Below, in pieces: positions 7,417-15,999 of a DNA stretch of 64,000 nucleotides. This DNA comes from Muribaculaceae bacterium Isolate-037 (Harlan). GTDB lineage: Bacteria; Bacteroidota; Bacteroidia; Bacteroidales; Muribaculaceae. A program made the translations under genes and the position numbers. The notes beneath the pieces are model-generated. The model did not search any database. It worked only from the letters and a program-made list of their open reading frames with translations, and was not told the DNA's origin. The DNA lies in assembly GCA_003762615.1 (NCBI GenBank), contig RIAZ01000022.1, positions 1 to 64,000 of the forward strand. The letters are read 5' to 3'. Position 1 is the first letter of the stretch, and each line of letters starts with the position of its first letter.

Positions 7417-8071
7417 GGAATTATCAAAACAACTGTGTGCCGTGTTCAACTTAAAGGGTATTACATCTAAAAGTTATGTCCATAAGGTTGAGTGTATTTT
7501 GGTAGGCTTGACATTTGTCAAAGTTCCGAATCGGGATTACAAACTATTTTTTACGATATATCCGTTATGGCGTTCTACCCTGAAAAGTTGCATAGATGTT
7601 CCTTTATTGCTTCAACCGTTAGTAGATGACAACGGTCTTGACATATATTTGTCTGACAGTACAAATATTATTGAAAAATGCAGCAAGCAATTTCAATTGT
7701 TAAGCGGAAGCAACACAATCTCGGAATTTGTCAGGATTTTATATGAAATTATTGCAACCGACAAGTCCATACAAACCAACTTTATACTTCAAATGAAGAT
7801 ATACGAGTTGATATATGGTGTCGCTCTTTATCTCAACAAAATAGATATAGCCCAGGATGTGTACATACAGATTTCAAATCAAATATCCGGCTGGGACACA
7901 AAGATATTCAAATATTGGTACGGCGATAAAGATACATCACTGTCGAAACTTCTTGAATTTGAATCAAACAAGCGCAGAATAGTCAAGAATGTTGTCCTTA
8001 ACTCCTCCGACCCCAAAGTAAAAAAATTGCCAGCTTATAAATTCCTTGAACACCATGAAGCTGACCGATAA
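7406..8071 (+). CDS. Soluble protein of unknown function
   Basis: This 221-residue protein lacks a signal peptide or transmembrane segment and is the only clearly cytoplasmic protein among the first twelve cargo genes. It reads as an alpha-helical protein (KVECILVGLTFVKVPNRDYKLFFTIYPLW; ILQMKIYELIYGVALYLNK). Its general look recalls small immunity-type proteins of polymorphic toxin systems, but no specific family can be named. I chose ATG 7406 over an in-frame TTG at 7400. Its last codons (EADR*) come from the shared 17-nt start module of the next gene. Confidence 0.68.
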   Translation: MENKELSKQLCAVFNLKGITSKSYVHKVECILVGLTFVKVPNRDYKLFFTIYPLWRSTLKSCIDVPLLLQPLVDDNGLDIYLSDSTNIIEKCSKQFQLLSGSNTISEFVRILYEIIATDKSIQTNFILQMKIYELIYGVALYLNKIDIAQDVYIQISNQISGWDTKIFKYWYGDKDTSLSKLLEFESNKRRIVKNVVLNSSDPKVKKLPAYKFLEHHEADR

Positions 8072-8082
8072 ACGATTTTGGA
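8055..8082 (+). repeat. Repeated gene-start module, copy 2
   Basis: The start encodes MKLTDKRFW. It differs from copy 1 at only two of 28 bases, and its first 17 nt contain the upstream gene's stop codon in the same way. Confidence 0.75.
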
Positions 8083-8630
8083 ACAGATGTGGAAACGCGG
8101 TCAATGAACTATTCTTTTGGCTCTTTATTGCGTTTGCCGTGTTGCTCGCCATTGATTTATGGTGTATGTTGGCGACTGCCATAGTATGCCTGTTCGGGGA
8201 AATGGGTAAATCGTTGACATTGTTGAAAATATTTGGAGCATTTGGGATAATTCTCATACTATTCTCCAATTTTACATTATGGCTGACAATGTATTCGCCA
8301 AAGATATATAAACGGCTTGTGTCAGTAGTCCGTAGTAAACGACTGAGACTATTGTATTTCCTGACATTAGGCTATGTGAACGTATATCTGCTGAACCTCT
8401 ATTACATCAGATTCAAATATAACCAGTATGAACTGACTCAGTATCGTGTAAATGTGGGATATTCGGTTTTGGTCATGTTCCCAATCATAAATATCCCGGT
8501 CTATGTAGCGGCCATTCGTCGTAGCGGGCGACAAGTGCCCTTGGGCTATGCGGCTAAGTTATATATGCAGGGAAGATTAGCAACGTACTTGATACAAAAG
8601 GATTATTCATCATTAACAGAGAATCAGTGA
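8055..8630 (+). CDS. Multi-pass membrane protein with MKLTDKRFW start
   Basis: This 191-residue protein has about four hydrophobic segments after the shared N-terminal module and several basic loops (KRLVSVVRSKRLRLL). No family is recognised. Its ATG lies 17 nt inside the preceding gene, and its stop overlaps the next ATG by one base (TGATG). An upstream in-frame TTG (8046) is less likely because the repeated module begins at this ATG. Confidence 0.7.
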   Translation: MKLTDKRFWNRCGNAVNELFFWLFIAFAVLLAIDLWCMLATAIVCLFGEMGKSLTLLKIFGAFGIILILFSNFTLWLTMYSPKIYKRLVSVVRSKRLRLLYFLTLGYVNVYLLNLYYIRFKYNQYELTQYRVNVGYSVLVMFPIINIPVYVAAIRRSGRQVPLGYAAKLYMQGRLATYLIQKDYSSLTENQ

Positions 8631-9010
8631 TGAAACGATACTATCTGTTTGATTACATCTGGTATATTGGCGAGGCTTTGAGGAAAAAAGATGGCAATCC
8701 ATCAAGCGGAAGTCTGACGCTGAGTTTTGTTTGGTGGTTTGGAATCCTTGTTCCGTTATTACTGCCAGTGATGTTCCGGCTCTTTGGAAATCCGGCAGCG
8801 ATAATATGCGGACTCGCGCTGATATTTTTGCCTGAAATCTTTTGTAGACTGCGTTATACCGTGCAACGCCGCAAGGAGATAATGGAGCATTATTCCGGTA
8901 TGAAGAGGCTGTACCAGCGGTTGTTTGTCATCTATGGACTAACTATTCTATTTGCAGCTACGGCTTTAATCATTATGTTTAGTCTTGGATTCATTACAAA
9001 GAAGCTATGA
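8630..9010 (+). CDS. Small membrane protein of unknown function
   Basis: This 126-residue protein has about three transmembrane segments (around residues 31-50, 55-70 and 98-120) and a basic stretch between them (RLRYTVQRRKEIMEHY). No family is recognised. It is tightly coupled on both sides: it starts one base within the previous stop codon and ends with ATGA shared with the next gene. Confidence 0.7.
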   Translation: MKRYYLFDYIWYIGEALRKKDGNPSSGSLTLSFVWWFGILVPLLLPVMFRLFGNPAAIICGLALIFLPEIFCRLRYTVQRRKEIMEHYSGMKRLYQRLFVIYGLTILFAATALIIMFSLGFITKKL

Positions 9011-9034
9011 AACTGACCGATACAAAATATTTGA
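9007..9034 (+). repeat. Repeated gene-start module, diverged copy
   Basis: The first 16 bases (ATGAAACTGACCGATA) are identical to copy 1, after which the sequence diverges (MKLTDTKYL). Here the upstream frame ends with a simple ATGA overlap instead of the 17-nt overlap. Confidence 0.65.
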
Positions 9035-10083
9035 TTATATGTGGATTGCTTCTATCGGTGTACATAAGTATTTATGCACGCAATATCAGTGTCAGCGGAC
9101 GTATGGTTGACAAATATAATGGCGAGCCGTTGATAGGGGCTTGTGTATATGCCGCTTGTACCGATAAAAAAGACAGTCTAATGGCAGTAGCGGATACTGC
9201 GGGATTGTTCACGGTGTCAGTTCCGGAGAATCAGCTATTGCGATTTCAACATATGGGTTACAGGGATACATTTGTTTTCGCAAAGTCAAACCTACTAATT
9301 GAACTGGCCGATGATGGAACCTGGAAAAATCCATTGTGGATTATTGACAGCGTAATCGCTGACGTGAACTACCCGGATATATGGTATCAATCGCCATTTG
9401 GTGATATCACATTGGAATCATTAGTCTGTGAAGCGATGCCTGTGTTGCGGGAGGATGATATAGAAAAAGTACATTTGATAGACTCGACTATATGCTTCGG
9501 AAACATTCTATACACCGGATTATGTCGGGTAGATACAAAACCGACCACCGTGCAGATAATTGTTGACGGTGAAAATTGTGGCATAATAACGGAACGAGCT
9601 GGGCGATTGGCAGGAGAAACCGGGGCTATAAAATATGCCTCGAATATCCTGAGAATAGACAGTGTAGTAGATGCCGTAGCCATTGACACCAAGAAACTTT
9701 TACTTATACCCACTGAGTATTATAAAAAGGCTGAGAAAATGTTGGTCGTGACTACGGATCACCATTACCCCTCTGTGGCTGAATCTGGTTTTCTGCCATA
9801 TCGATATGACAATGGCGATGATTATGTCTCTGATGGACGGTATCGAATTGTGGATAGTGATGGAAGAATAGGATATGCCACAGCAAACAATGCGGTGATA
9901 ATACCTCCTCGTTTTGCATTTGGTTTTCCTTTTCATAATGGCCTTGCAAGGGTTACGAACAGCGGTCATCTTGAAACTGTAATCGGAAGTGATGGAGAAT
10001 ACCACTATTGGGTAAGCAATAGCTGGTATTGGATTGATAAAATGGGCAACCGACTTGGAATGGAAGATGAAACCGAACGATAA
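9007..10083 (+). CDS. Envelope protein with carboxypeptidase-like and WG-repeat parts
   Basis: This 358-residue protein starts with MKLTDTKYL and a hydrophobic signal segment ending near YARN. Residues ~25-95 match the carboxypeptidase-regulatory-like beta-sandwich seen at the N-terminus of SusC proteins (VSGRMVDKYNGEPLIGACVY...GYRDTFVF). The C-terminal ~80 residues read as a WG-repeat-like segment (RYRIVDSDGRIGYATANNAVIIPPRFAFGFPFHNGLARV...). These modules are binding or scaffold domains, so the protein is probably exposed at the cell envelope. Its function is unknown. Its end overlaps the next gene by 17 nt. Confidence 0.72.
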   Translation: MKLTDTKYLIICGLLLSVYISIYARNISVSGRMVDKYNGEPLIGACVYAACTDKKDSLMAVADTAGLFTVSVPENQLLRFQHMGYRDTFVFAKSNLLIELADDGTWKNPLWIIDSVIADVNYPDIWYQSPFGDITLESLVCEAMPVLREDDIEKVHLIDSTICFGNILYTGLCRVDTKPTTVQIIVDGENCGIITERAGRLAGETGAIKYASNILRIDSVVDAVAIDTKKLLLIPTEYYKKAEKMLVVTTDHHYPSVAESGFLPYRYDNGDDYVSDGRYRIVDSDGRIGYATANNAVIIPPRFAFGFPFHNGLARVTNSGHLETVIGSDGEYHYWVSNSWYWIDKMGNRLGMEDETER

Positions 10084-10094
10084 ACGATTTTGGA
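10067..10094 (+). repeat. Repeated gene-start module, copy 3
   Basis: The start encodes MKPNDKRFW and is closely related to copies 1 and 2. The 17-nt overlap with the upstream stop codon is again present. Confidence 0.72.
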
Positions 10095-10255
10095 TAGCAT
10101 GGCTTGTGCTTCTCATCTTGGCGATTGTGAGTTGTATGACAGGAGGCTGGAACGAGGATACAGCGTTGCTTGGTGCGGCTTATACGCTGTCGCTGTTATC
10201 GTTCAAAGTACTATTATCTTTTTTGACCTTTGCGCGTTATTACTTTATGAATTAG
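10067..10255 (+). CDS. 62-residue membrane protein with MKPNDKRFW start
   Basis: The start is set by the repeated module; a longer in-frame version from 10034 would lack it. The protein consists of the module, a hydrophobic helix (AWLVLLILAIVSCMTGG) and a second hydrophobic stretch. A cysteine follows the first helix, so a lipoprotein-like processing site is possible but unproven. No family is recognised. Confidence 0.6.
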   Translation: MKPNDKRFWIAWLVLLILAIVSCMTGGWNEDTALLGAAYTLSLLSFKVLLSFLTFARYYFMN

Positions 10256-10265
10256 AAATTTCACT

Positions 10266-11213
10266 ATGAAAAATCAGCAAGATAACTTAGGCAGTCAGGA
10301 TGGAAAGATTGATTTGAAGATGTGGATGGAGGAGCATCCGCAGGAATATGGCGAGTTTGCTGCGGCGATGGGCGAAGCGGACTCGCTGGAGGTGTTTTTG
10401 TTGGGTGCAGCAGCATTTCTTTCGTCGCCGGAGTTTCAGAAGCGATTGGAGAATATGATTGACCTTGACAATCTGGACTTGGATGAGCTTTTGAAGATTA
10501 TCCGGGAATCGGGCTATGCCCGGATTGTACTGAGTGGGCAGCCGGCGGATAGCGAATGGGCTAAATACCGGTTGCCCTTTGCCGCATGGCTCAAATATGG
10601 ACGCTCTTCTGAAATGATGATAGATAATATTGAGGAAGCGGCAGAGTCGATTGACAACAAACAGTACCAGTGGCAGCTTGCAAAGTTCATGAAGACATTT
10701 CTTGCGAGGGAGGTAGAGGATAAACGACGCTCGCGCAAGGATTTGAAGGAGTATCTTGATTATCGCATGAGTGTAGATAACTGCAATTTGGCTGATTGGG
10801 CGTTGGAGGGTATTGATGAGTCTAAACCGACTGCTAAAATTACAGAAAACGCAGAATTATCTCATGACCTTCTTTCCCTTTTGGCATCTCACGGCAGTGA
10901 GATTGTTAAGCGCATTGGCAAATGGATAGAAACACATATCCGTGGCGTTGACATAGCGCACTTATATGTCGCACTTGTCGAGTCTGGCGAGCTGGATCCG
11001 TCAACACCTGTCAAACGATTTGTCGAGATATTATCCGCCACATTCCCTGAATGCAAAATCGTCGGCGAGCGTCAGGTGCAGAAGAGCGTAAACACGCTAC
11101 AAGATTTATCTCCCAATCGTAAGCGATTTATCAAAGACGAGCCAGAACATCGCTTCGCTATTGACTCTATAAAGACCGATGTTTTACGAATTGACCCAGA
11201 TGGAGTAGACTGA
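10266..11213 (+). CDS. Hypothetical soluble protein of the element
   Basis: This 315-residue protein is acidic, has no signal peptide and is mostly helical by composition. I do not recognise the family. The C-terminal ~75 residues (LYVALVESGELDPSTPVKRFVEIL...LSPNRKRFI) look like a small helical domain of the kind found in element-encoded regulatory or replication-accessory proteins; this is only an impression. It ends the operon: a 160-bp gap with its own promoter-like box follows. Confidence 0.65.
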   Translation: MKNQQDNLGSQDGKIDLKMWMEEHPQEYGEFAAAMGEADSLEVFLLGAAAFLSSPEFQKRLENMIDLDNLDLDELLKIIRESGYARIVLSGQPADSEWAKYRLPFAAWLKYGRSSEMMIDNIEEAAESIDNKQYQWQLAKFMKTFLAREVEDKRRSRKDLKEYLDYRMSVDNCNLADWALEGIDESKPTAKITENAELSHDLLSLLASHGSEIVKRIGKWIETHIRGVDIAHLYVALVESGELDPSTPVKRFVEILSATFPECKIVGERQVQKSVNTLQDLSPNRKRFIKDEPEHRFAIDSIKTDVLRIDPDGVD

Positions 11214-11301
11214 AATAGCCTCTTTTCAATTCGTTTGATTCGTTTTATAGTTCGCGAACTTAACGAACCATCAATTCCTTTTAATCCAAGAAATTACGCT
11301 A

Positions 11302-11309
11302 TACTTTTG
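11302..11309 (+). promoter_or_regulatory. -7 box before the HTH gene
   Basis: TACTTTTG fits TAnnTTTG and is directly followed by a 12-bp-stem hairpin that would lie at the very 5' end of the transcript. Confidence 0.5.
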
Positions 11310-11338
11310 CGCCATCGTTCCATTTCGGAGCGGTGGCG
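11310..11338 (+). promoter_or_regulatory. 5' leader hairpin of the HTH-DUF3987 transcript
   Basis: Twelve consecutive pairs (CGCCATCGTTCC with GGAGCGGTGGCG, including G-T pairs) close a five-base loop. A short TTTCT follows. It is too close to the promoter to be a normal terminator of the preceding operon and could act as an attenuator or 5' stabiliser. Confidence 0.5.
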
Positions 11339-11373
11339 TTTCTATCTTATGCCGCCAGTAGAAGCGTCGAACA

Positions 11374-11709
11374 ATGTCGGCAATCAAAACAAAAATGCAA
11401 GATTTATTAGATATGCTCAATGAGGGTCGGGCCCATGTCAAGGTAGAGATGAACGCCGAAGACCTCAAAGCATTTTCGGAGGACTTGATCCGCCGCGCAA
11501 AGGATGAACTCGGCTCGATGGTCGAGGCTGCCAAGAAAGAACGTATGCTCACCAAAGCCGAAGTAAAGGAACTCTTTGGCGTATGCGATGCCACACTCTG
11601 GCACTGGGCAAATAAAGGTATCCTCAAACCTGTCAAGACCGGCAACAAGATTATGTACCCGGAATATGAGGTACGCAAAGCCCTCGGACAACGTAACATC
11701 AATATCTGA
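11374..11709 (+). CDS. Helix-turn-helix (excisionase-like) DNA-binding protein
   Basis: This 111-residue protein has a C-terminal MerR/excisionase-type HTH (LTKAEVKELFGVCDATLWHWANKGILKPVKTGNKIMYPEYEVRKAL) preceded by a charged helical region. Proteins of this kind in Bacteroidetes elements act as recombination directionality factors or as regulators of excision and mobilization. It precedes the DUF3987 gene by 5 nt and is probably co-transcribed with it. Confidence 0.85.
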   Translation: MSAIKTKMQDLLDMLNEGRAHVKVEMNAEDLKAFSEDLIRRAKDELGSMVEAAKKERMLTKAEVKELFGVCDATLWHWANKGILKPVKTGNKIMYPEYEVRKALGQRNINI

Positions 11710-11714
11710 GCATC

Positions 11715-13127
11715 ATGAAAGCGAATGGCTATTACAACCATCCACGCTTTCCGTTGGAAGCCGGATGTGGATTGATCGAGGAGGATAGCATTGCCTTTAC
11801 CTGCGATTCCGGTAAAACTACCGAAACTCCTTCTTTCCCTTTGGAGATATTTCCGAAAGCAATCCGCGACATAATAGAGGCTCTTGAGGAGTATGAGAAC
11901 TATAATGTCGATTTCACTTCGGCTTCATTCCTTACAGTATTCGCGGCTGCTATGGGCAACACTTGGTCAGTCCGCTTCATGACAGGATGGGTAAGCCGAC
12001 CGATAATCTACATGGTGCTTGTCGGCTCGCCGAGCTGTGGCAAGACACCTCCATTGCAACAGGCGGTCGCACCTCTTCTCAAACTCGACGGAGAGTATGA
12101 CATGATCTACTGCAAGGAGATGGAAACCTACCGCCGATGGGAACGCATGTCGGCAAAGCAGCGTGAGAAACATTCTCTACCTGAAGAAATGAAGATGCCT
12201 CAGCGAAAATGCCATGTAGTGGTTGACTCCACCGTAGAGGCTCTTATCGGAGCTTTGCGCGACAATCCGCGCGGAGTGCTGATTTACAAGGATGAGATAG
12301 ACAGCCTTCTTTCCAATTTCAACCGCTACAACGGTTCGGACGAGGGCTACTTTCTCAGTCTGTTCAGCGGCACGCCTTTCAAGTACAGCCGAAAGTCAAA
12401 CAACGAACATATCTTCCTCGCCAATCCCTACTGTTCGATTATAGGCTCTACTCAGCCGGGGCGCCTGGACGAACAGTTCGGCGGCAAGCGCATGATGAAC
12501 GGCTTTTCATCTCGATTCCTGAAAGTCTATCCCGAAATTGACAAGATGCCATCGTGGAATGACACCGCCATGCCTGACGGCGTTCTTGAAGAATGGGGGC
12601 GAATTATCCGAAAGGTGGTAACAGTCACTCCTTCAACAGACCAAGAGGGAAAAGCAACCTCAATAGAGCTACTGTTTTCCCAAGAGGCAAAGCTCCGCGT
12701 AATTCAATGGAAAGACGAGGTCAATAACAAGGCTTATGCTGAAACGGATTCAGATGCTGTCAGGGCGTTGTGCGGCAAACTGGAAACTTATCTGGTCCGC
12801 TTCTGTCTGGTCATACAGATTATGCACTGCATCTGTGGAGAATCGGGCATGGATAAAATTGAACCGGGAACTGCCGAACTCGCCATCAGGCTCACCGAAT
12901 ATTTCAGAAACATGGAGAGCCGGATTGCACCGGAGATTGAAACCGGTATCCTTGACAACCGGTTCACCGAGTTACTCGGAAACCTCAGGGATTCGTTCAC
13001 CACGGCAGAAGCTGTCCGGGAAGCCCTGCAACTCGGAATCTCGGAATCTTCGGTCAAGAGATTCCTAAGAGACGGAGGCCGAGGATTCGTGAAGAAAAAG
13101 TCACACGGTTGCTATAGCAAAATATGA
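11715..13127 (+). CDS. DUF3987 P-loop (primase/helicase-like) protein
   Basis: This 470-residue protein shows a Walker A motif (GSPSCGKTPP, about residue 107-116) and a Walker B-like strand (GVLIYKDEIDSLL), with a conserved core typical of DUF3987 proteins. These occur on plasmids and integrative elements and are thought to work in element replication, often with primases. The C-terminal ~60 residues look like a winged-helix segment (TAEAVREALQLGISESSVKRFLRDGG). It lies directly upstream of the mobilization region. Confidence 0.85.
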   Translation: MKANGYYNHPRFPLEAGCGLIEEDSIAFTCDSGKTTETPSFPLEIFPKAIRDIIEALEEYENYNVDFTSASFLTVFAAAMGNTWSVRFMTGWVSRPIIYMVLVGSPSCGKTPPLQQAVAPLLKLDGEYDMIYCKEMETYRRWERMSAKQREKHSLPEEMKMPQRKCHVVVDSTVEALIGALRDNPRGVLIYKDEIDSLLSNFNRYNGSDEGYFLSLFSGTPFKYSRKSNNEHIFLANPYCSIIGSTQPGRLDEQFGGKRMMNGFSSRFLKVYPEIDKMPSWNDTAMPDGVLEEWGRIIRKVVTVTPSTDQEGKATSIELLFSQEAKLRVIQWKDEVNNKAYAETDSDAVRALCGKLETYLVRFCLVIQIMHCICGESGMDKIEPGTAELAIRLTEYFRNMESRIAPEIETGILDNRFTELLGNLRDSFTTAEAVREALQLGISESSVKRFLRDGGRGFVKKKSHGCYSKI

Positions 13128-13664
13128 CCCATGCGCTGACACTATGAACTTTTGACATTATGACATTTTCGACCGAGGTCGAACTGATTGAGATACCCCG
13201 GTTGCTCACGCCTGATTTGGAGTATAAACCTTGCTTTGCAAGATATGCCGATTGTGTCCACAACGGCTATCCCGCCTCCCCCGAGGTGAGGGTCAATCCC
13301 GCTCGAAACTCGCAGTCTTTTGTCTAATGACACATTGCCCGTGAACGATGATAGACTGAAAAATGAATGATGAAAAACTGAAAATCTGCGGTTGATATAT
13401 TATCAAGCAACACATTTATCATGAACCGTGATACTTCGGTTAATCGGTCATCGTCACATTGGATAATCTATACATTGGATAATATGATAATGAGCCATTG
13501 GACAATGGAGCATTAGACGATCGAGACAACCAGGTATTATATCATCAAGGTATCAGGTCATCAAATCATCAAGCTATCATTATACCAAGTCATATAGTCT
13601 TCATTGTATCAGATATTCAATCAACCAATCTATCAAACCATAATATCTTAAAAAGTTAATCTCT
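13128..13664 (+). other. Non-coding mobilization region, probable oriT
   Basis: This 537-bp gap separates the DUF3987 gene from the mob genes, the usual place for an origin of transfer. It holds a small inverted repeat (CTTGC-TTT-GCAAG, 13230-13242), a GC-rich stretch near 13270-13310, two copies of ACATTGGATAAT 16 bp apart (13456-13467 and 13472-13483), and many short ATCATCAA/ATCAA repeats (13540-13640). No nick site can be assigned by eye. Confidence 0.5.
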
Positions 13665-14045
13665 ATGCCCGATAAAAAATCCATTACTATAAAAATACGT
13701 GTCGATTCGCAGACCCACACAAAAATGCAGTCAGGAGCCGACAGATATACCGACGGTAATCTCAGCGCGTTTGTCCGATGCGCTACTCTCAAATACAACG
13801 AGGAGCCAGTCACTGACCGCGACAATCCCCGTATGATTGCTTTGATCAAGTCCGCTATCAAGCTCATCGAAAGAACTGGCACCAACACCAATCAGGTTGC
13901 AAAGCACATCAACGAACAGCAGAAAATGAATCCTTACTCGTTGCGGGCGGCAGATCTTCTTCCCTTCGGTCAGTTTTGCGAGGGTACAGAAAAAATCCGG
14001 CAGATGCTGACATACCTCTATAACATGATAATTTCAGGAAAATGA
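13665..14045 (+). CDS. MobC-like mobilization accessory protein
   Basis: This 126-residue basic protein starts with a ribbon-helix-helix-like strand (KSITIKIRVDSQTHTKM) and a helical pair typical of relaxosome accessory proteins of the MobC family. The conserved stretch NTNQVAKHINEQ is characteristic. It should bind oriT and help load the relaxase, whose ATG overlaps its stop by 4 nt. Confidence 0.85.
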   Translation: MPDKKSITIKIRVDSQTHTKMQSGADRYTDGNLSAFVRCATLKYNEEPVTDRDNPRMIALIKSAIKLIERTGTNTNQVAKHINEQQKMNPYSLRAADLLPFGQFCEGTEKIRQMLTYLYNMIISGK

Positions 14046-15799
14046 TAGTCAAGAAGCTCAACGATGTGTCCGGCGGCGGTTTCCCCGGCGCTCGATATAA
14101 CGAGAAGAAGATTGCTGATGGCGTGGCAACCCTTATGGCGATGGAGAACGTCAGCGAGGCGTTGCGTCACAATGTCGAGACGCTGCACCGCTTCGGCCTT
14201 GATGCCTCGGCTGAAGTCGAAAGGTATATGAAAGAAAACTCTAAGACCTACGGCAATACAAAGACAACACGTTTCCAGTTCCACGTGTCGGCCTCCGTGA
14301 AAGGACGCGCCATGTCGCCGGAAGAACTTACCGACTTTGCGCGAGAGCTTATGGTGGGTATGGGATATGCCCGTCAGCCGTATTTTGTTTACGCCCACCA
14401 TGATACCGGCAACAACCATGTGCATATTCTCTCGACGAGAATAAAGCCTAACGGTTATGCCATTTCTGACCATCAGGACAGGCGCAGGCTTAACGAGTGC
14501 GCAAATCGCATACTCTCTCCTGACATCAAGAAAGATATTGACCGAATTCTCAGCTACGACTACGAAACGGAGGGGCAGTTTGCCAATATCGTCAAGACTC
14601 ATGGTTACAAGATAGAGAAATCGCTCGACGGCTACCGTCTGTTCAAGTGTGGAGGCGACGCCGGGAATATCGCCATCGATGACATCCTCAATCGAATCAC
14701 CAGGAACAGCCCCAAGCGCAAAGACCGCGCTACACAGCTCCGCTCCATAATCCGGAAATACAAGAGCGAGATAGCCGAGGGAAAATGTCAAAGTGTCGAT
14801 AATGTCAAAGTGTCAAAAGGTAAGAAGCGAAAGCCGGTAAAGGCAAAGTTGAACACCGACATCCGCAAAATACTTGACAACCACGGCAAACCGTTGAGCG
14901 AGGAGAACTGCCAGCGCATACAGACTCTCATTGATGTTCTCAAGACAAAGTTTGGCATAGACATCAGTTTCCAGAAGGACAAGGACGGCAGGGTGAGAGG
15001 CTACAGTATAATCGACCATGCCGAAAAGATTGCCTTCGACGGCAGCAAGGTGATGAAACTGTCGGAGCTTATTGACTTCGCCATCATACCACAAAGGGAA
15101 CCATCGCCGCTTGACGTGTACCGCGACCTGTTCACTGTCGAGGTGGGCAAAGACAGCAGAGGAAACTATATGCTCATCAATGTCAAAGACGGCTCGACGT
15201 ACCGCAAGCCAATCTCACCGAGGCAGTACGCATGGTATAACGGCGTGAAAGACGACGAGCGCGAAGATGTAGGCCTGACAATAGCGGCCACGATGTTCTC
15301 CGAGGAGATACTGACCGAATATCTCATGCGCTATCCGATACACAACCATCAAGAGAGAATAAAAGGCATGGCCGTTGTCAAACATAGAAACGGCAACTAT
15401 TGCCTCCGCGCTGCCTTGACTGACGGCTATATGCCTTTGATCGAATTAACTCCGGAGGAGGAAGCCAAGTTCCGCTCTCTACATGCCGATGAACAAGCAA
15501 GACAAGACTTCCTGATGTCAATAGCCATGCTGCATCTTACTCGAAAGGATGCCGAGGCAGTTAAAGAGAGGATAAAGCAGAATACCCAATCCAAAGCCGG
15601 AGTCCGTATTCTCCCTTCCCGTCCACAGGACTACTCCCCGGAAATCTCGCAAGTGTTCACATTCAATCTTGCCAACGCACTATCTTCCCTCAATGTCAGT
15701 TCCGGCTCATCCGGTTACAAGCGCGAGCACGAAGTCGGCAACCGCTCCCGCTACGATGACATCGACGACCGTCAGTCCGGCACAAGACTTACAATGTAA
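14042..15799 (+). CDS. Relaxase/mobilization nuclease (MOBP type)
   Basis: This 585-residue relaxase nicks the element at oriT and pilots the strand into the recipient. The N-terminal ~180 residues form the relaxase domain, with the metal-binding histidine triad in HHDTGNNHVHI and a candidate nucleophilic tyrosine nearer the N-terminus (ARYNEKK). The remaining ~400 residues are hydrophilic and not recognised. It overlaps the MobC-like gene by 4 nt, and no coupling protein or transfer genes follow, which is consistent with a mobilizable rather than conjugative element. Confidence 0.9.
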   Translation: MIVKKLNDVSGGGFPGARYNEKKIADGVATLMAMENVSEALRHNVETLHRFGLDASAEVERYMKENSKTYGNTKTTRFQFHVSASVKGRAMSPEELTDFARELMVGMGYARQPYFVYAHHDTGNNHVHILSTRIKPNGYAISDHQDRRRLNECANRILSPDIKKDIDRILSYDYETEGQFANIVKTHGYKIEKSLDGYRLFKCGGDAGNIAIDDILNRITRNSPKRKDRATQLRSIIRKYKSEIAEGKCQSVDNVKVSKGKKRKPVKAKLNTDIRKILDNHGKPLSEENCQRIQTLIDVLKTKFGIDISFQKDKDGRVRGYSIIDHAEKIAFDGSKVMKLSELIDFAIIPQREPSPLDVYRDLFTVEVGKDSRGNYMLINVKDGSTYRKPISPRQYAWYNGVKDDEREDVGLTIAATMFSEEILTEYLMRYPIHNHQERIKGMAVVKHRNGNYCLRAALTDGYMPLIELTPEEEAKFRSLHADEQARQDFLMSIAMLHLTRKDAEAVKERIKQNTQSKAGVRILPSRPQDYSPEISQVFTFNLANALSSLNVSSGSSGYKREHEVGNRSRYDDIDDRQSGTRLTM

Positions 15800-15807
15800 G
15801 AATGAAG

Positions 15808-15844
15808 TAGTGACTATCTCAGCGCACCACGCCGATAGTCACTA
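15808..15844 (+). terminator. Inverted repeat after the relaxase gene
   Basis: A perfect 11-bp inverted repeat (TAGTGACTATC with GATAGTCACTA) surrounds a 15-nt loop and is followed by TTATTTT. It can act as the mob operon terminator. Its arms also contain the GTGACTAT motif of the terminal repeats, so it may double as an integrase arm-site pair. Confidence 0.55.
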
Positions 15845-15950
15845 TTATTTTGCAGAGAATTTAATGTAGAATTTAATTGGGTTTAGAATTAAACGCTACT
15901 TTTTAATACAGTTTAATCAAGCCGATTTATCGTGGTTTATAGCGATTTAG

Positions 15951-15973
15951 ATAGTGACTATTATAGTGACTAC
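15951..15973 (+). repeat. Right terminal 23-bp direct repeat of the element
   Basis: This is identical over 23 bases to 565-587 near the left end. It lies about 70 bp inside the right att repeat and is a candidate integrase arm site. Confidence 0.7.
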
Positions 15974-15999
15974 GGACAATAGGGACTAAAAGAAAAATC

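Noticed and set aside
14018..14791. Minus-strand open frame (257 codons) opposite the relaxase
   Set aside because: It overlaps the conserved relaxase domain on the other strand and has no independent support.
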